Assembly (NCBI GenBank): GCA_005880915.1
Contig: VBIW01000060.1
Span: forward strand, 1-39,289
Direction of reading: 5' to 3'
Source of the DNA: Chloroflexota bacterium
GTDB taxonomy: Bacteria > Chloroflexota > Dormibacteria > Dormibacterales > Dormibacteraceae
Length of the DNA stretch: 39,289 nucleotides
Shown: positions 8,211-15,662 of the stretch, piece by piece
Numbering within the stretch: the stretch's first letter is position 1
Layout of the letters: the number at the start of each line of letters is the position of its first letter
Position numbers and translations under genes: made by a program
Notes under the pieces: generated by a model
What the model saw: the letters and a program-made list of their open reading frames with translations, nothing else
Databases searched by the model: none
What the model was told of the DNA's origin: nothing

Positions 8211-8507
8211 ATGGCACTCCGCGATGACGCCGCCCTTCTGATCCTCACCAGCCTTGCCGGCGGGGCCAAGCATGGCTACGCGATGATCGACGACATAGCC
8301 TCGATCACAGGTGTGCGCCTGGGACCGGGGACGCTTTACGGGGCGATCGGCCGGCTCGAGGCCGAAGGCATGATCGAAGCGCTGGAGAGCGCCGATCGGC
8401 GACGTCCCTACCAGATCACGCCGGAGGGCCGGCGCCATCTCGAGGCTGAGATCGGTGGCATGAAAGGCCTGGTCGCGATCGGCCTGCGCCGCCTGAAGCG
8501 GGCATGA
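8211..8507 (+). CDS. PadR family transcriptional regulator
   Basis: A 98-residue winged-helix regulator of the PadR type: LILTSLAGGAKHGYAMIDDIASITGVRLGPGTLYGAIGRLEAEGMIEAL, then RRRPYQITPEGRRHLEAEI. It is short, with only a brief C-terminal dimer helix, as in PadR-s1 members that bind DNA as dimers and respond to small molecules. The promoter holds AT-rich half-sites on top of the start, so it likely controls itself and the two genes downstream. PadR genes followed by small membrane-protein genes are a common arrangement. Confidence 0.9.
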   Translation: MALRDDAALLILTSLAGGAKHGYAMIDDIASITGVRLGPGTLYGAIGRLEAEGMIEALESADRRRPYQITPEGRRHLEAEIGGMKGLVAIGLRRLKRA

Positions 8508-8571
8508 TGTTCACCGCGGCGTGCGGTATGGCCGCTGCCGCGCGGAGGTTCCGGCGCTGGCGAACGGGGCG

Positions 8572-9030
8572 ATGAAGAGCTTCCTCAAGCTCTATCCCCG
8601 CTCCTGGCGCCAGCGCTACGGCCCGGAGATGGAGGTCCTGCTCGAAGAGGGCCCGGGTGGGCCTGGCGTCGCGCTCGACCTGCTGTTCGGAGCCGCGGCG
8701 GCCTACGCGATGGTGGTCCGCAGCAACCGAATCCTCAGCACTGCGGGGGCGTATCTGCACGGAGTCTGCGTCGCGGTGCTGCTCCAGGCGATCGGGTTCG
8801 TGACGCTGGTCATGGTCGCTCAGGGCTCACCGGCGGAGACCAACGTGGCAATCGGCCCATTCGATCTCGCAATGGTCCAGATGCGCACGCTCCTCAGGCT
8901 CGGCGGTCTCCAGTCGTACATGATGTCGCGAGGGGTAAGCGAGTGGCCCGCGCTCTTGCTCCTGGTGTGCCTGGTGGCAGCCCTTGCCCTCGTCGTCGCG
9001 TCGCCTCGCCTGCTGAGGAGCGTCCGGTGA
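8572..9030 (+). CDS. Membrane protein of the PadR unit
   Basis: A 152-residue protein starting MKSFLKLYPRSWRQRYGPEMEVLLEE, a signature N-terminus often seen in proteins encoded next to PadR regulators, then hydrophobic segments (VALDLLFGAAAAYAMVV, GVCVAVLLQAIGFVTLVMVA, ALLLLVCLVAALALVVA). It lies 64 bases after the PadR gene and its TGA overlaps the next GTG start. Function unknown; a membrane effector regulated by PadR is inferred. An earlier GTG at 8521 would add 17 residues with no sign of conservation. Confidence 0.7.
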   Translation: MKSFLKLYPRSWRQRYGPEMEVLLEEGPGGPGVALDLLFGAAAAYAMVVRSNRILSTAGAYLHGVCVAVLLQAIGFVTLVMVAQGSPAETNVAIGPFDLAMVQMRTLLRLGGLQSYMMSRGVSEWPALLLLVCLVAALALVVASPRLLRSVR

Positions 9031-9422
9031 AGCTGCTGATCGTCGGGGTCCTCGCAGCGATTCTCGCCGTGCTCCTGACCGCGACCGTGGTGCTCGGCTA
9101 TCGGAGCGAGCAGCAGCAAATATTTCGTTTTATGGGCACCGGCATCGCGGCCAGGGTTGACGTGCTGGGCAAGACGCCGGCCTACGTCGTGATCGAGAAC
9201 GAAGAAACGCGAGCCGTGAGCCGCTTCCCGCTCACGCCGGACGGCGGCCTGGTCGCTCGCCTCGCACCCGGCATCTACAGGCTGAGCCTGCCCAACGACC
9301 CGCGCTCGGCCACCGTGGCCGTCCCGAGCAGCGAGTGCGTCGACCTCGTGCTCGACTTCAGGATCCCGGCGATCGTGCTCAGAGTCCCGGGTGAGGGCTG
9401 GCCCATCCCCCAGCAGGCCTGA
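9027..9422 (+). CDS. Membrane-anchored small protein, third gene of the PadR unit
   Basis: A 131-residue protein with one N-terminal hydrophobic anchor or signal (LLIVGVLAAILAVLLTATVVLGY) and an extracytoplasmic part rich in beta-type pattern (AYVVIENEETRAVSRFPL, LAPGIYRLSLPND, CVDLVLDFRIP). The GTG start overlaps the previous stop as GTGA, so translation is coupled. No family is recognised. The position suggests it works with the membrane protein before it under PadR control. Confidence 0.65.
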   Translation: MKLLIVGVLAAILAVLLTATVVLGYRSEQQQIFRFMGTGIAARVDVLGKTPAYVVIENEETRAVSRFPLTPDGGLVARLAPGIYRLSLPNDPRSATVAVPSSECVDLVLDFRIPAIVLRVPGEGWPIPQQA

Positions 9423-9437
9423 CAACGCCACGCACGG

Positions 9438-9893
9438 TTAAGTGGCTCGCAGCTCGAAGACCGGGCGGTGCTCCGCGGCGGCGGCAGGGTCGGCGAGGAT
9501 CTCCCGAGCGCCGAGGATCCTGAGCACGAGCCCTCCCATCGGCGTGCGCCCGACGTAGGGCCCGATCACATCGCGGAAGAAGGCGGCCCCCTCCTCCGGG
9601 CTCAGCTCTGTCGCTCGGACGTCCTCTCGTTTGCGACCCACGGTCAGAGTCGCCTGACCGGCGGCGCGCAGGTTGCGGACCCAATTGGTCTCGCCGAAGG
9701 TGCCGATCACCCACCGGCGGCCGCCTATCTCGACCAGCGCGACCGGGGTGGTTCGCGGCTCGCCGGATTTGCGTCCGCGTACGGTAAGGAGGGCGTTCGG
9801 GCCCATGAGCGGGCCCATCCGGAGCACACGCTGCGCGAGCGGGTTGAAGAATCGGACGAACGAGGGGGCTTTGGCCGGTGTTGCTATACTCAT
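9438..9893 (-). CDS. Nitroreductase/deazaflavin (F420)-dependent oxidoreductase family protein
   Basis: A 151-residue split-barrel protein of the deazaflavin-dependent nitroreductase (DDN) type: LLTVRGRKSGEPRTTPVALVEIGGRRWVIGTFGETNWVRNLRAAGQATLTVGRK is the typical cofactor-binding core. Family members use reduced F420 to reduce quinones, nitro compounds or other acceptors, some at the membrane. Here it lies 48 bases downstream of a TetR regulator on the same strand, with a palindromic operator-like site between them, so the two probably form a small stress- or xenobiotic-responsive unit. The substrate is unknown. Confidence 0.85.
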   Translation of the reverse strand: MSIATPAKAPSFVRFFNPLAQRVLRMGPLMGPNALLTVRGRKSGEPRTTPVALVEIGGRRWVIGTFGETNWVRNLRAAGQATLTVGRKREDVRATELSPEEGAAFFRDVIGPYVGRTPMGGLVLRILGAREILADPAAAAEHRPVFELRAT

Positions 9894-9902
9894 AACATAG
9901 CT

Positions 9903-9926
9903 AACTAATCAATCAGTTGCTTGATT
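9903..9926 (-). promoter_or_regulatory. Palindromic operator-like site before the F420-type gene
   Basis: The 48-base gap between the TetR gene and the oxidoreductase gene holds a symmetric AACT-n-AT-nn-AT-n-AGTT (9903-9918) and an overlapping inverted repeat AATCAA/TTGATT (9907-9926). Its size and symmetry suit a TetR dimer. The site is inferred from symmetry only. Confidence 0.5.
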
Positions 9927-9941
9927 CCCAGATCGAATGAA

Positions 9942-10517
9942 TCAGCGACCCGACAGACCGAGCAGCTTCTCCAGCTGGCGCAGCGCTTGTTCGCCGCGGC
10001 GCGCTTCACGCATCTGCGGAAGCGTGGAGGCCATCAGGGTGCCGATGATCAGCGCAGCCACTGCCCCGCTGCTTAGAGCGGGGGACAGGCTCCCCTCACG
10101 CGCCGCCTTGCGCAGGAGCCCGCCCATCGCGGCCTGCCACGTGTCGAACATCTCATTGACGATCGCGCGCACTCCCGGGTCCCGCGACGAGCGCAGGGCC
10201 AGCTCGCCCATGACCATGCCAAGCTGAGGCTCGTCCGTCATCAGCTTCCGCACGGAACGGAGGTGGTTGCGCAGCTGATCCGCAGGCGACCCGTGCGGCT
10301 CGAGCGTGGTGCGGAATCGCCGCATCGCGTGCTCCAGGACGCCACGGATGAGCGCCTCCTTGGTCGGGAAGTAGTAGTGGAGCGTGGCGATGTTGACCCC
10401 TGCCTCGGCGGCAACGTCGCGGGTGCGCAGGCCTTCGAATCCTCGCTCGGCGATCAGCTTGTAAGCGGCAAGCACCAGGTCTTCCTTCCTGGTCTCGCTG
10501 ACTGCCCGCCCGCTCAC
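9942..10517 (-). CDS. TetR family transcriptional regulator
   Basis: A 191-residue TetR protein. The N-terminal helix-turn-helix is clear (RKEDLVLAAYKLIAERGFEGLRTRDVAAEAGVNIATLHYYFPTKEALIRGVLEH). The remainder is an all-helical ligand-binding domain (GVRAIVNEMFDTWQAAMGGLLRKAAREG). The start is GTG at 10517; a TAATTA -10-like element lies 8 bases upstream, which would make a leaderless message. It is encoded just before the F420-type oxidoreductase and probably represses it; the ligand is unknown. Confidence 0.9.
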   Translation of the reverse strand: MSGRAVSETRKEDLVLAAYKLIAERGFEGLRTRDVAAEAGVNIATLHYYFPTKEALIRGVLEHAMRRFRTTLEPHGSPADQLRNHLRSVRKLMTDEPQLGMVMGELALRSSRDPGVRAIVNEMFDTWQAAMGGLLRKAAREGSLSPALSSGAVAALIIGTLMASTLPQMREARRGEQALRQLEKLLGLSGR

Positions 10518-10528
10518 CGCGGGCGTAA

Positions 10529-10858
10529 TTAAACGCTTGATGGAGCAGGCGCGGCAGCGTAGCGCTCGTACTGGATGCGAAAAAGCTCGATGACGCTCTC
10601 CGCGTCCTCTGGTCCGTCGATCCAGACGCTGACCCAGCCCGACGCCGGGAGGACGTGGTGGGGCTGCGCCCTGCCCTGCGCGATCAGCTCGTCATGCAGC
10701 CGCCGCGGCAGCGGAAGATCGGCGAGGCGGTCGCCGTGGACATGGCCCATCTCCTTCTTGCCGTAGCGGTATTCGGTCCCGCCAAAGCGATGGGCCACAG
10801 CCGTGACTCCGGGCCAAGAAGCCACCGCCTCTCCGATCAACTCTCCGGTCTTCTTCAC
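10529..10858 (-). CDS. DUF5519 (luciferase-domain-named) family protein
   Basis: A 109-residue protein that aligns by eye with the DUF5519 pattern: GEAVASWPGVTAVAHRFGGTEYRYGKKEMGHVHGDRLADLPLP, then AQPHHVLPASGWVSVWIDGPEDAESVIELFRIQYERY. Members are small cytosolic proteins of unknown function sometimes named luciferase domain proteins. The GTG at 10858 is chosen because it matches the usual N-terminal length; the frame stays open upstream but there enters the GGGCCC repeat and loses resemblance. It lies 11 bases upstream of the TetR start on the same strand and may be co-transcribed with it. Confidence 0.7.
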   Translation of the reverse strand: MKKTGELIGEAVASWPGVTAVAHRFGGTEYRYGKKEMGHVHGDRLADLPLPRRLHDELIAQGRAQPHHVLPASGWVSVWIDGPEDAESVIELFRIQYERYAAAPAPSSV

Positions 10859-10947
10859 ATTGAAGAGAACAGAGGTAGCGGCTCGCCTAATCCAGGACGG
10901 CGGCCCGCTCTGTCCTGCGCGCCGGCTGCTATCTGACTGCCGAAGCC

Positions 10948-11025
10948 ACCATTTGGGCCCAGATGGGCGTCTCCCGGCAGTGGATAGCTCCATTCGGGCC
11001 CACTTGGTCATTACGACAAATTGGA
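10948..11025. repeat. GGGCCC paired repeat, copy A
   Basis: A stretch of about 77 bases contains two GGGCCC cores about 42 bases apart, in contexts CCATTTGGGCCCAGATGG and CCATTCGGGCCCACTTGG, followed by GGTCATTACGACAAATTGG. A second copy lies at 12150-12226. Both have the same internal order and spacing. Confidence 0.65.
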
Positions 11026-11067
11026 AACGGTCGATTTCAGATCGGATTGTCAGCCGATGAGTCGCGA

Positions 11068-11301
11068 CTACTGCGCTTCAGCGGGCCGCGGGACTTTCTT
11101 CAATTGGGACGACGAACCCTGCTTCCTCAGCCAGTCGATGCATTCGGGGCACACGATCTGCAACTGCTGGCTTGGTGGAGCGAGGTCGTCTCTCGGGAGT
11201 CCGCACAGCGATGCTGCAAAGTCGTCCCGCACCAGGTGCAGCCGCGTATCTCGGCCACGCCCGACTGCTCGAAACACCATGACGCGATAGGCACGACTCA
11301 T
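11068..11301 (-). CDS. Small Cys-rich protein, HLV...LCG...CxxC type
   Basis: A 77-residue protein with the pattern RLHLVRDDFAASLCGLP, then VCPECIDWLRKQG. The layout is HL-(n)-CG-(n)-C-x-x-C, seen in small actinobacterial and related proteins that probably bind one zinc; the larger protein at 38070-38684 shows a similar layout. The ATG at 11301 is preferred over a TTG two codons earlier. It sits beside repeat copy A and divergent from the nucleotidyltransferase. Function unknown. Its small size and overlap with open frames on the other strand make the call moderate. Confidence 0.45.
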   Translation of the reverse strand: MSRAYRVMVFRAVGRGRDTRLHLVRDDFAASLCGLPRDDLAPPSQQLQIVCPECIDWLRKQGSSSQLKKVPRPAEAQ

Positions 11302-11400
11302 CGCCAAGCACCGGCAACAGATGATCCATCTTTTGGATGGGCTTCGACCTCGCTTACGTCAAATAGGTCGACCGGCAGCCGGGTATACGATCGCCCGGCA

Positions 11401-12147
11401 GTGTTCACGCTGGAAGAACGGGACGCCCTTCGCGATCGCGTGCTGACTCTTGCCGACGAGGATCGCAGGATCGTTGCTGGAGCCGCCGTCGGCTCGCTGG
11501 CATTCGGTGGTGGGGATCGGTTCTCCGATCTCGACCTCACCTTCGCAGTCGCCGACGACGTGTCCGTTGCCGAAGTTCTCGACGACTGGACTCGCACGCT
11601 CGGCAACGATGTCGCCGCGCTGCAGCTTGTCGACCTCGAGCGCGGGCCGACGGTGTATCGCGTTTTCCTGCTGCCTGATGGCTTGCAATTCGATCTTTCT
11701 CTGACGCCTGCGGCGCGCTTCGCTCCTGCCGGGCCCCGGTTTCGATTGCTGTTCGGCGAAACCGCCAGGGGTGAGGGGAACGATTTGCCCAGGCCGCCGG
11801 CTGCCAGCGACCTCTTCGGCTGGGGCGTCATCTATGGCCTCCACGCACGCGCGTGCATCGAACGCGGGCGTGTGTGGCAAGCGGAGCACTACATCGGCGC
11901 GGTCCGGGATCACGCGCTCTCGCTCGCATGCCTGCGTCGGGAGCTCCCCGCAGTGCAAGCCCGCGGTTACGACGACCTACCCGTCGACATCCTCGCCACC
12001 TTCACCGGAACGCACGTCGGCTCGCTTGAGCCTGAGCGGCTCCGCGCAGCTCTCTCGGCAGCCATGGACGCGCTCTTGCATGAGGCTAAGGAAAACAACG
12101 TCCCGAACGCGGACGCCGTCGCTCAACGGTTTTCTGGACCGCCGTAG
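11401..12147 (+). CDS. Nucleotidyltransferase domain protein
   Basis: A 248-residue protein with the polymerase-beta-type nucleotidyltransferase signature: GAAVGSLAFGGGDRFSDLDLTFAV, giving the GS...SDxDL motif with the metal-binding aspartates near residues 41-43, and a third acidic position in GLQFDLSL. The C-terminal half is helical (SDLFGWGVIYGLHARACIERGRVWQAEHYIGAVRDHALSL), as in aminoglycoside-adenylyltransferase-like or MNT/HEPN-type proteins. The likely reaction is transfer of an AMP or other nucleotide to a small molecule or protein; the target is unknown. Start is GTG 11401; a TATACGAT stretch 9-10 bases upstream looks like a -10. Two copies of a GGGCCC repeat flank the gene. Confidence 0.75.
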   Translation: MFTLEERDALRDRVLTLADEDRRIVAGAAVGSLAFGGGDRFSDLDLTFAVADDVSVAEVLDDWTRTLGNDVAALQLVDLERGPTVYRVFLLPDGLQFDLSLTPAARFAPAGPRFRLLFGETARGEGNDLPRPPAASDLFGWGVIYGLHARACIERGRVWQAEHYIGAVRDHALSLACLRRELPAVQARGYDDLPVDILATFTGTHVGSLEPERLRAALSAAMDALLHEAKENNVPNADAVAQRFSGPP

Positions 12148-12149
12148 CA

Positions 12150-12226
12150 GCAATTTGGGCCCAAATGGACCCATATCGCGTATGGATAGCGCCATTCGGG
12201 CCCACCTGGTCAATTACGGAAAATTG
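12150..12226. repeat. GGGCCC paired repeat, copy B
   Basis: Second copy of the element at 10948-11025. The GGGCCC cores sit in CAATTTGGGCCCAAATGG (the inner ATTTGGGCCCAAAT is a perfect palindrome) and CCATTCGGGCCCACCTGG, with GGATAGC.CCATTCGGGCCCAC conserved, and end in GGTCAATTACGGAAAATTGG. Read by eye the copies are roughly three-quarters identical. Confidence 0.65.
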
Positions 12227-12250
12227 GTCCGGGTCCGGCCGGCCGCTCGC

Positions 12251-13363
12251 CTAGTCCGGGACGGCCGCTCCGATCGTCTCCGCCGCCAGCAGCTCCACCA
12301 CCGCACGCGTGTCGCCGCCGTTGTGCAGCACCTTCAGCTGGCGGTCCGCGCTGGTGCCCTCCGCCAGGATGGTGTGAACGTACTCGACAGCCTTCCGCGA
12401 GCCCAGCTCGTCGACGACGTCGTCGATGAACTCGACGAGCTCCAGCGCCAGGTCTCGCATCGGGACCTCCGCCTGCTTGCCGAAGTCGATCAGGCTGCCG
12501 TCGATGCCGTAACGGATCGCCCTCCATTTGTTCTCCGCGATCAGGGCCGGCATGTACTTGCGAAAACCCAGGTTGCCGGCGCGGAGCTTGAGCAGCTTGG
12601 CGCAGATGGCCTGCATCAAGGCCGCCAGGCAGATCGTCTCCTCGAGCCGGGTCGGCATGTCACACACGCGAAACTCGAGGGTTGGAAAGCTTGGGTGAGC
12701 GCGGAGGTCCCACCAGATCTTCTTTCCGTTGTCGATCGAGCCGGTCTTGACCAGGAGCTCGACATAGTTCTGGTACTCGTCGTAAGAGGTGATGTCCGGC
12801 GGGATGCCGGTCCGTGGAAAGTTCGACCAGATCACGCTGCGATATGACTTCAAGCCGGTGTTCCGGCCCATCCAGAATGGGCTTGACGTGCTCAACGCCA
12901 GGAGGTGCGGAAGGAAGTAGCGCGCCTCGTTGAGTACCTCGATGCGCAGCTCCGGATTCGGGATCGCAACGTGCACGTGCAGGCCGAAGATCACCAGCGA
13001 ACGGACGACGTCCTGCAGCTCCTCCTCGAGCATCTTGTAACGCTCGTTGTCGGTGATCTGCTGCTCGTTCCACCGCGAGAAAGGATGCGTGCCCGCACAC
13101 GCGATGCGCAGGCCTTCCGGCTTCAGCAGCTCGCCCAGGGTCTGCCGCATCTCCGCCAGCTGGTCGCGCGCCTCCTCCACGTCCTCGCAGATGGTGGTGC
13201 CGACCTCGACCACCGACTGCATCATCTCCCGCTTCACCTTGTCGCCGAGACGTGGTGCGGCTGCGGCCAGCAGCGTGTCGATGTGGGAGTGCAGCTCACC
13301 CGCAGCGTCGATGATCTGGTACTCCTCTTCGACGCCGATCGTCAGAAAGCCGTCTCGACTCAA
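12251..13363 (-). CDS. Carboxylate-amine ligase (GCS2/YbdK family)
   Basis: A 370-residue ligase of the GCS2 family, which joins a carboxylate (often glutamate) to an amine using ATP. Motifs: GVEEEYQ at residues 10-16, CAGTHPFSRW, FGLHVHVAIPN, and EFRVCDMPTRLEET. True gamma-glutamylcysteine activity has been reported only weakly for YbdK-type proteins, so the amine substrate is open. The start is TTG at 13363, overlapping the previous stop as TTGA, with GAGGGC about 8 bases upstream; no ATG or GTG lies before the EEEY motif. It is the last gene of the six-gene leftward operon that starts at the CsoR operator. Two ATP-grasp ligases precede it. Confidence 0.88.
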   Translation of the reverse strand: MSRDGFLTIGVEEEYQIIDAAGELHSHIDTLLAAAAPRLGDKVKREMMQSVVEVGTTICEDVEEARDQLAEMRQTLGELLKPEGLRIACAGTHPFSRWNEQQITDNERYKMLEEELQDVVRSLVIFGLHVHVAIPNPELRIEVLNEARYFLPHLLALSTSSPFWMGRNTGLKSYRSVIWSNFPRTGIPPDITSYDEYQNYVELLVKTGSIDNGKKIWWDLRAHPSFPTLEFRVCDMPTRLEETICLAALMQAICAKLLKLRAGNLGFRKYMPALIAENKWRAIRYGIDGSLIDFGKQAEVPMRDLALELVEFIDDVVDELGSRKAVEYVHTILAEGTSADRQLKVLHNGGDTRAVVELLAAETIGAAVPD

Positions 13364-14664
13364 GCTCTGCCCTCGACCACGAATGTTGGCACGACGCTGC
13401 CCGCCCCGGCCGTCACATTCAACAGAGCGGCCGCAGAGACACGCGTCATGAAACCGCGCACGCGGCCATCGAACAGGTACGGGTCGAGGTCGACGGCGAG
13501 GTCCAGGTAGCGCAGGCCGTCCAGGACGACCGGGAAGGGGACGCGGGGAATCTCGACCGCCTCCTGGACGACGTAGCTCTGAGTGGTGGCCACCCCGATC
13601 GCGGCTTCCCACTCCGCCTGGTCGACGGTCCACCCGAGGATCACCCCCTTGCCTCCGTACTCGTCGTTTGGCTTCAGGACCAGGGTCTCGCGGCGGCGTG
13701 CGATCTCGCCGGCAAGCTCCGGCACGACCCTCCGTGTCCAGGGGATGTGGCGCCGGATCGCCGCCCGCTGCGCCGGCGTGTAGAGGCGGCGGTAGCGGTC
13801 GTCGGAGAGCATCGCGAGGCTCATCTTCTTGTGCAGGAGCTTGGCCCGAAAGCTGTTGACCACGCAGACCGCCCCAGCTACATAGGCGTCGCGCAAGGCC
13901 CGCGTCTCTTCGCCTCGGGCGAGCAGCTCGCTCGTGAGCACGCGCCGGTAGACCAGGTTGATCGCCTTGCCCTGGGCGTAGAGCCTGCCTCGCCGCAGCT
14001 CGAGCGAGCGCGGGTCGCAGATCACGGTCTTGACACCGGCGGCCTCGAAGAAGGCTTTGAACATCTCGAACTCCGGCGCGGTCGGCAGCCCCTCCCAGTC
14101 GACGATCGCGATCACGGGCCGCGCGCCTCTGCCCCACTGCCGGAAGGCGTGCAGCATCGCGCTCAGCTGACGCGCCCGCGTCGGCAGGAAGCGGCCCCGG
14201 AATCGCTTCCTGAACGCCTTCATCACCGGAAGGCGGGCGAAGATCGCGGCCAGGTTGTCGCTGTATGCCATGCCGGCCGGCGACTCCGCGTTGTACTCCA
14301 CGAACCGCATCTCGGCCGCGAAGAAGCTGTCGAGTCGGGCGGATGGCGACGAGTGCGCGAATCCCGGGTCGGCGAGGGCGAGACGTTCCTCCTCGGGTTC
14401 GAGACCCAGTTCGAGGCGGAGGTCGGCATCTTCGAGGACTGCCTTCTCGAGCGCGGCGAGCGCGCCATGCACGCCCTCAGCCGCCGCCACCGCCTGCTCG
14501 TAGCGGCGCCGAGTCATGAGCTGGGGCCGGACTGCGACGCACAGCGGCCTCTCGCCGAACATCAAGCGGCGCTCACGCTGCCCTTCGGCGAGCGCCTCGG
14601 CGCTTGCGGCCACCAGGCGCTGGTCGTCGAGCAGCGCGTGGTAGGCCGCGACCGGGTCTGTCAC
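13360..14664 (-). CDS. Circularly permuted ATP-grasp family ligase
   Basis: A 434-residue protein with features of circularly permuted ATP-grasp enzymes: FVEYNAESPAGMAYSDNLA near residues 121-139 (the EYN.E.PAG segment that would hold metal/ATP-binding residues), and further on LVLKPNDEYGGKGVILGW near 329-345, with Lys331 and the glycine loop GGKG at 337-340, then YVVQEAVEIPRVPFPV. Enzymes of this class form amide or peptide bonds through an acyl-phosphate. The GTG at 14664 overlaps the stop of the preceding ATP-grasp gene as GTGA; an ATG 45 bases further upstream is possible but overlaps more. It probably adds a second building block to the product made by this operon. Confidence 0.85.
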   Translation of the reverse strand: MTDPVAAYHALLDDQRLVAASAEALAEGQRERRLMFGERPLCVAVRPQLMTRRRYEQAVAAAEGVHGALAALEKAVLEDADLRLELGLEPEEERLALADPGFAHSSPSARLDSFFAAEMRFVEYNAESPAGMAYSDNLAAIFARLPVMKAFRKRFRGRFLPTRARQLSAMLHAFRQWGRGARPVIAIVDWEGLPTAPEFEMFKAFFEAAGVKTVICDPRSLELRRGRLYAQGKAINLVYRRVLTSELLARGEETRALRDAYVAGAVCVVNSFRAKLLHKKMSLAMLSDDRYRRLYTPAQRAAIRRHIPWTRRVVPELAGEIARRRETLVLKPNDEYGGKGVILGWTVDQAEWEAAIGVATTQSYVVQEAVEIPRVPFPVVLDGLRYLDLAVDLDPYLFDGRVRGFMTRVSAAALLNVTAGAGSVVPTFVVEGRA

Positions 14665-15638
14665 GCCTGCACGGGGTCTCGGGACGGGGTCTTCCTTACG
14701 TAGCTCCACCAGCGATGCTCGTCACGCCACGGCGGCGCCGCCTCGCCTCGCGCGTAGCTGAGGACGAGGTCGGACATATGGTCGACGACCCAGCGGAAGT
14801 TGTCCTCCTTGATCGAGAAGTTGTCGAAGTCCGGCGCCGGGTTCAGGAAGTCGATCGCGTAGAGGACGCCGTCGCGGACCGCGAACTCGACGGTGTCCAT
14901 GTCGTAGCCGAGCGCTTCGACGAGGGTTCGCGCGTCGTTTATTGCCTGGTCGCGAAGCTTGCCCTCGACCGGCCGGTTGATCTGGTAGCGCTCCTCGAAG
15001 GGGGCACGCGGGTTGTAGCGGATCGGGAGTATGTGCTCGCGTCCGACGCAGATGCAGCGGACGTAATCGTCCCAGTCGATGTACTCCTGCAGGATCATCG
15101 TCTTCAGGCCGGTCTGGTCGTAGGCGGTGATGAGCTCTTCGATCGAATGGACGATGAATACGTCTTTCCACCCGCCACCGGTGTTGGGCTTGAGGACCGC
15201 GGGAAGTCCTGTGTAGGCCACGATGTGGTCCCAGTCGAGAGGGAACTGAAGGTTCCGCAGTGAGTAGCGGTGGTCGATGTCAGGGATGTACTGCTTGTTC
15301 GGCAGGACGACCGTCTTCGGCACAGCTACCCCCAGCCTGCGGGCCAGCGTGCACTCGAAGAACTTCTCGTCCGCCTCCCACCAGAAGGGGTCGTTGATCA
15401 CCGTGGTGCCCATGAGCACCGCGCTCTTCAGGTGCGCGCGGTAGTACGGCACCTCGTGCGAGATGCGATCGACGAGCACCGCGTGATAGGGCTCCGCCAG
15501 CTCAGCTGTGCCACCCAGGACCGCGAGCTCCGCTGTGATGCCGTCCGCCGCGCCCTTCTCGTTGACGACCTCGATGAACGGGCCCGGAAATGTGTTCTCA
15601 CGTCCGACCAGAAGCCCGATCACCTTCTTCTGAGCCAT
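14661..15638 (-). CDS. ATP-grasp ligase (RimK-like fold)
   Basis: A 325-residue ATP-grasp protein. The N-terminal part is a Rossmann-like pre-grasp region (KVIGLLVGRENTFPGPFIEVVNEKG). The grasp shows LPAVLKPNTGGGWKDVFIV with Lys150 and the glycine loop 154-156, QEYI at 184-187, and the metal ligands in DTVEFAV (Glu251) and IDFLNPAPDFD (Asp263, Asn266). Such ligases couple a carboxylate to an amine or thiol with ATP. GGGAGGGG lies just before the ATG and is a good ribosome-binding site. It lies 24 bases after the esterase gene and overlaps the permuted ATP-grasp gene. The substrate is unknown. Confidence 0.88.
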   Translation of the reverse strand: MAQKKVIGLLVGRENTFPGPFIEVVNEKGAADGITAELAVLGGTAELAEPYHAVLVDRISHEVPYYRAHLKSAVLMGTTVINDPFWWEADEKFFECTLARRLGVAVPKTVVLPNKQYIPDIDHRYSLRNLQFPLDWDHIVAYTGLPAVLKPNTGGGWKDVFIVHSIEELITAYDQTGLKTMILQEYIDWDDYVRCICVGREHILPIRYNPRAPFEERYQINRPVEGKLRDQAINDARTLVEALGYDMDTVEFAVRDGVLYAIDFLNPAPDFDNFSIKEDNFRWVVDHMSDLVLSYARGEAAPPWRDEHRWWSYVRKTPSRDPVQA

Positions 15639-15662
15639 GTCCCCTCCCCTGTGTGCGACGAA

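Noticed and set aside
10881..12270. Similar stretch GCTCGCCTAATCCAGGACGG near repeat copy A and GCTCGCCTAGTCCGGGACGG near copy B
   Set aside because: It lies before copy A but after copy B, and in the second place it is the end of the GCS2 coding region, so it does not behave as part of the same repeat. It may still be chance or an old rearrangement.
13747..14703. Plus-strand open frame opposite the permuted ATP-grasp gene
   Set aside because: Low-complexity Arg/Glu/His product without motifs, and fully inside a well-supported coupled gene.
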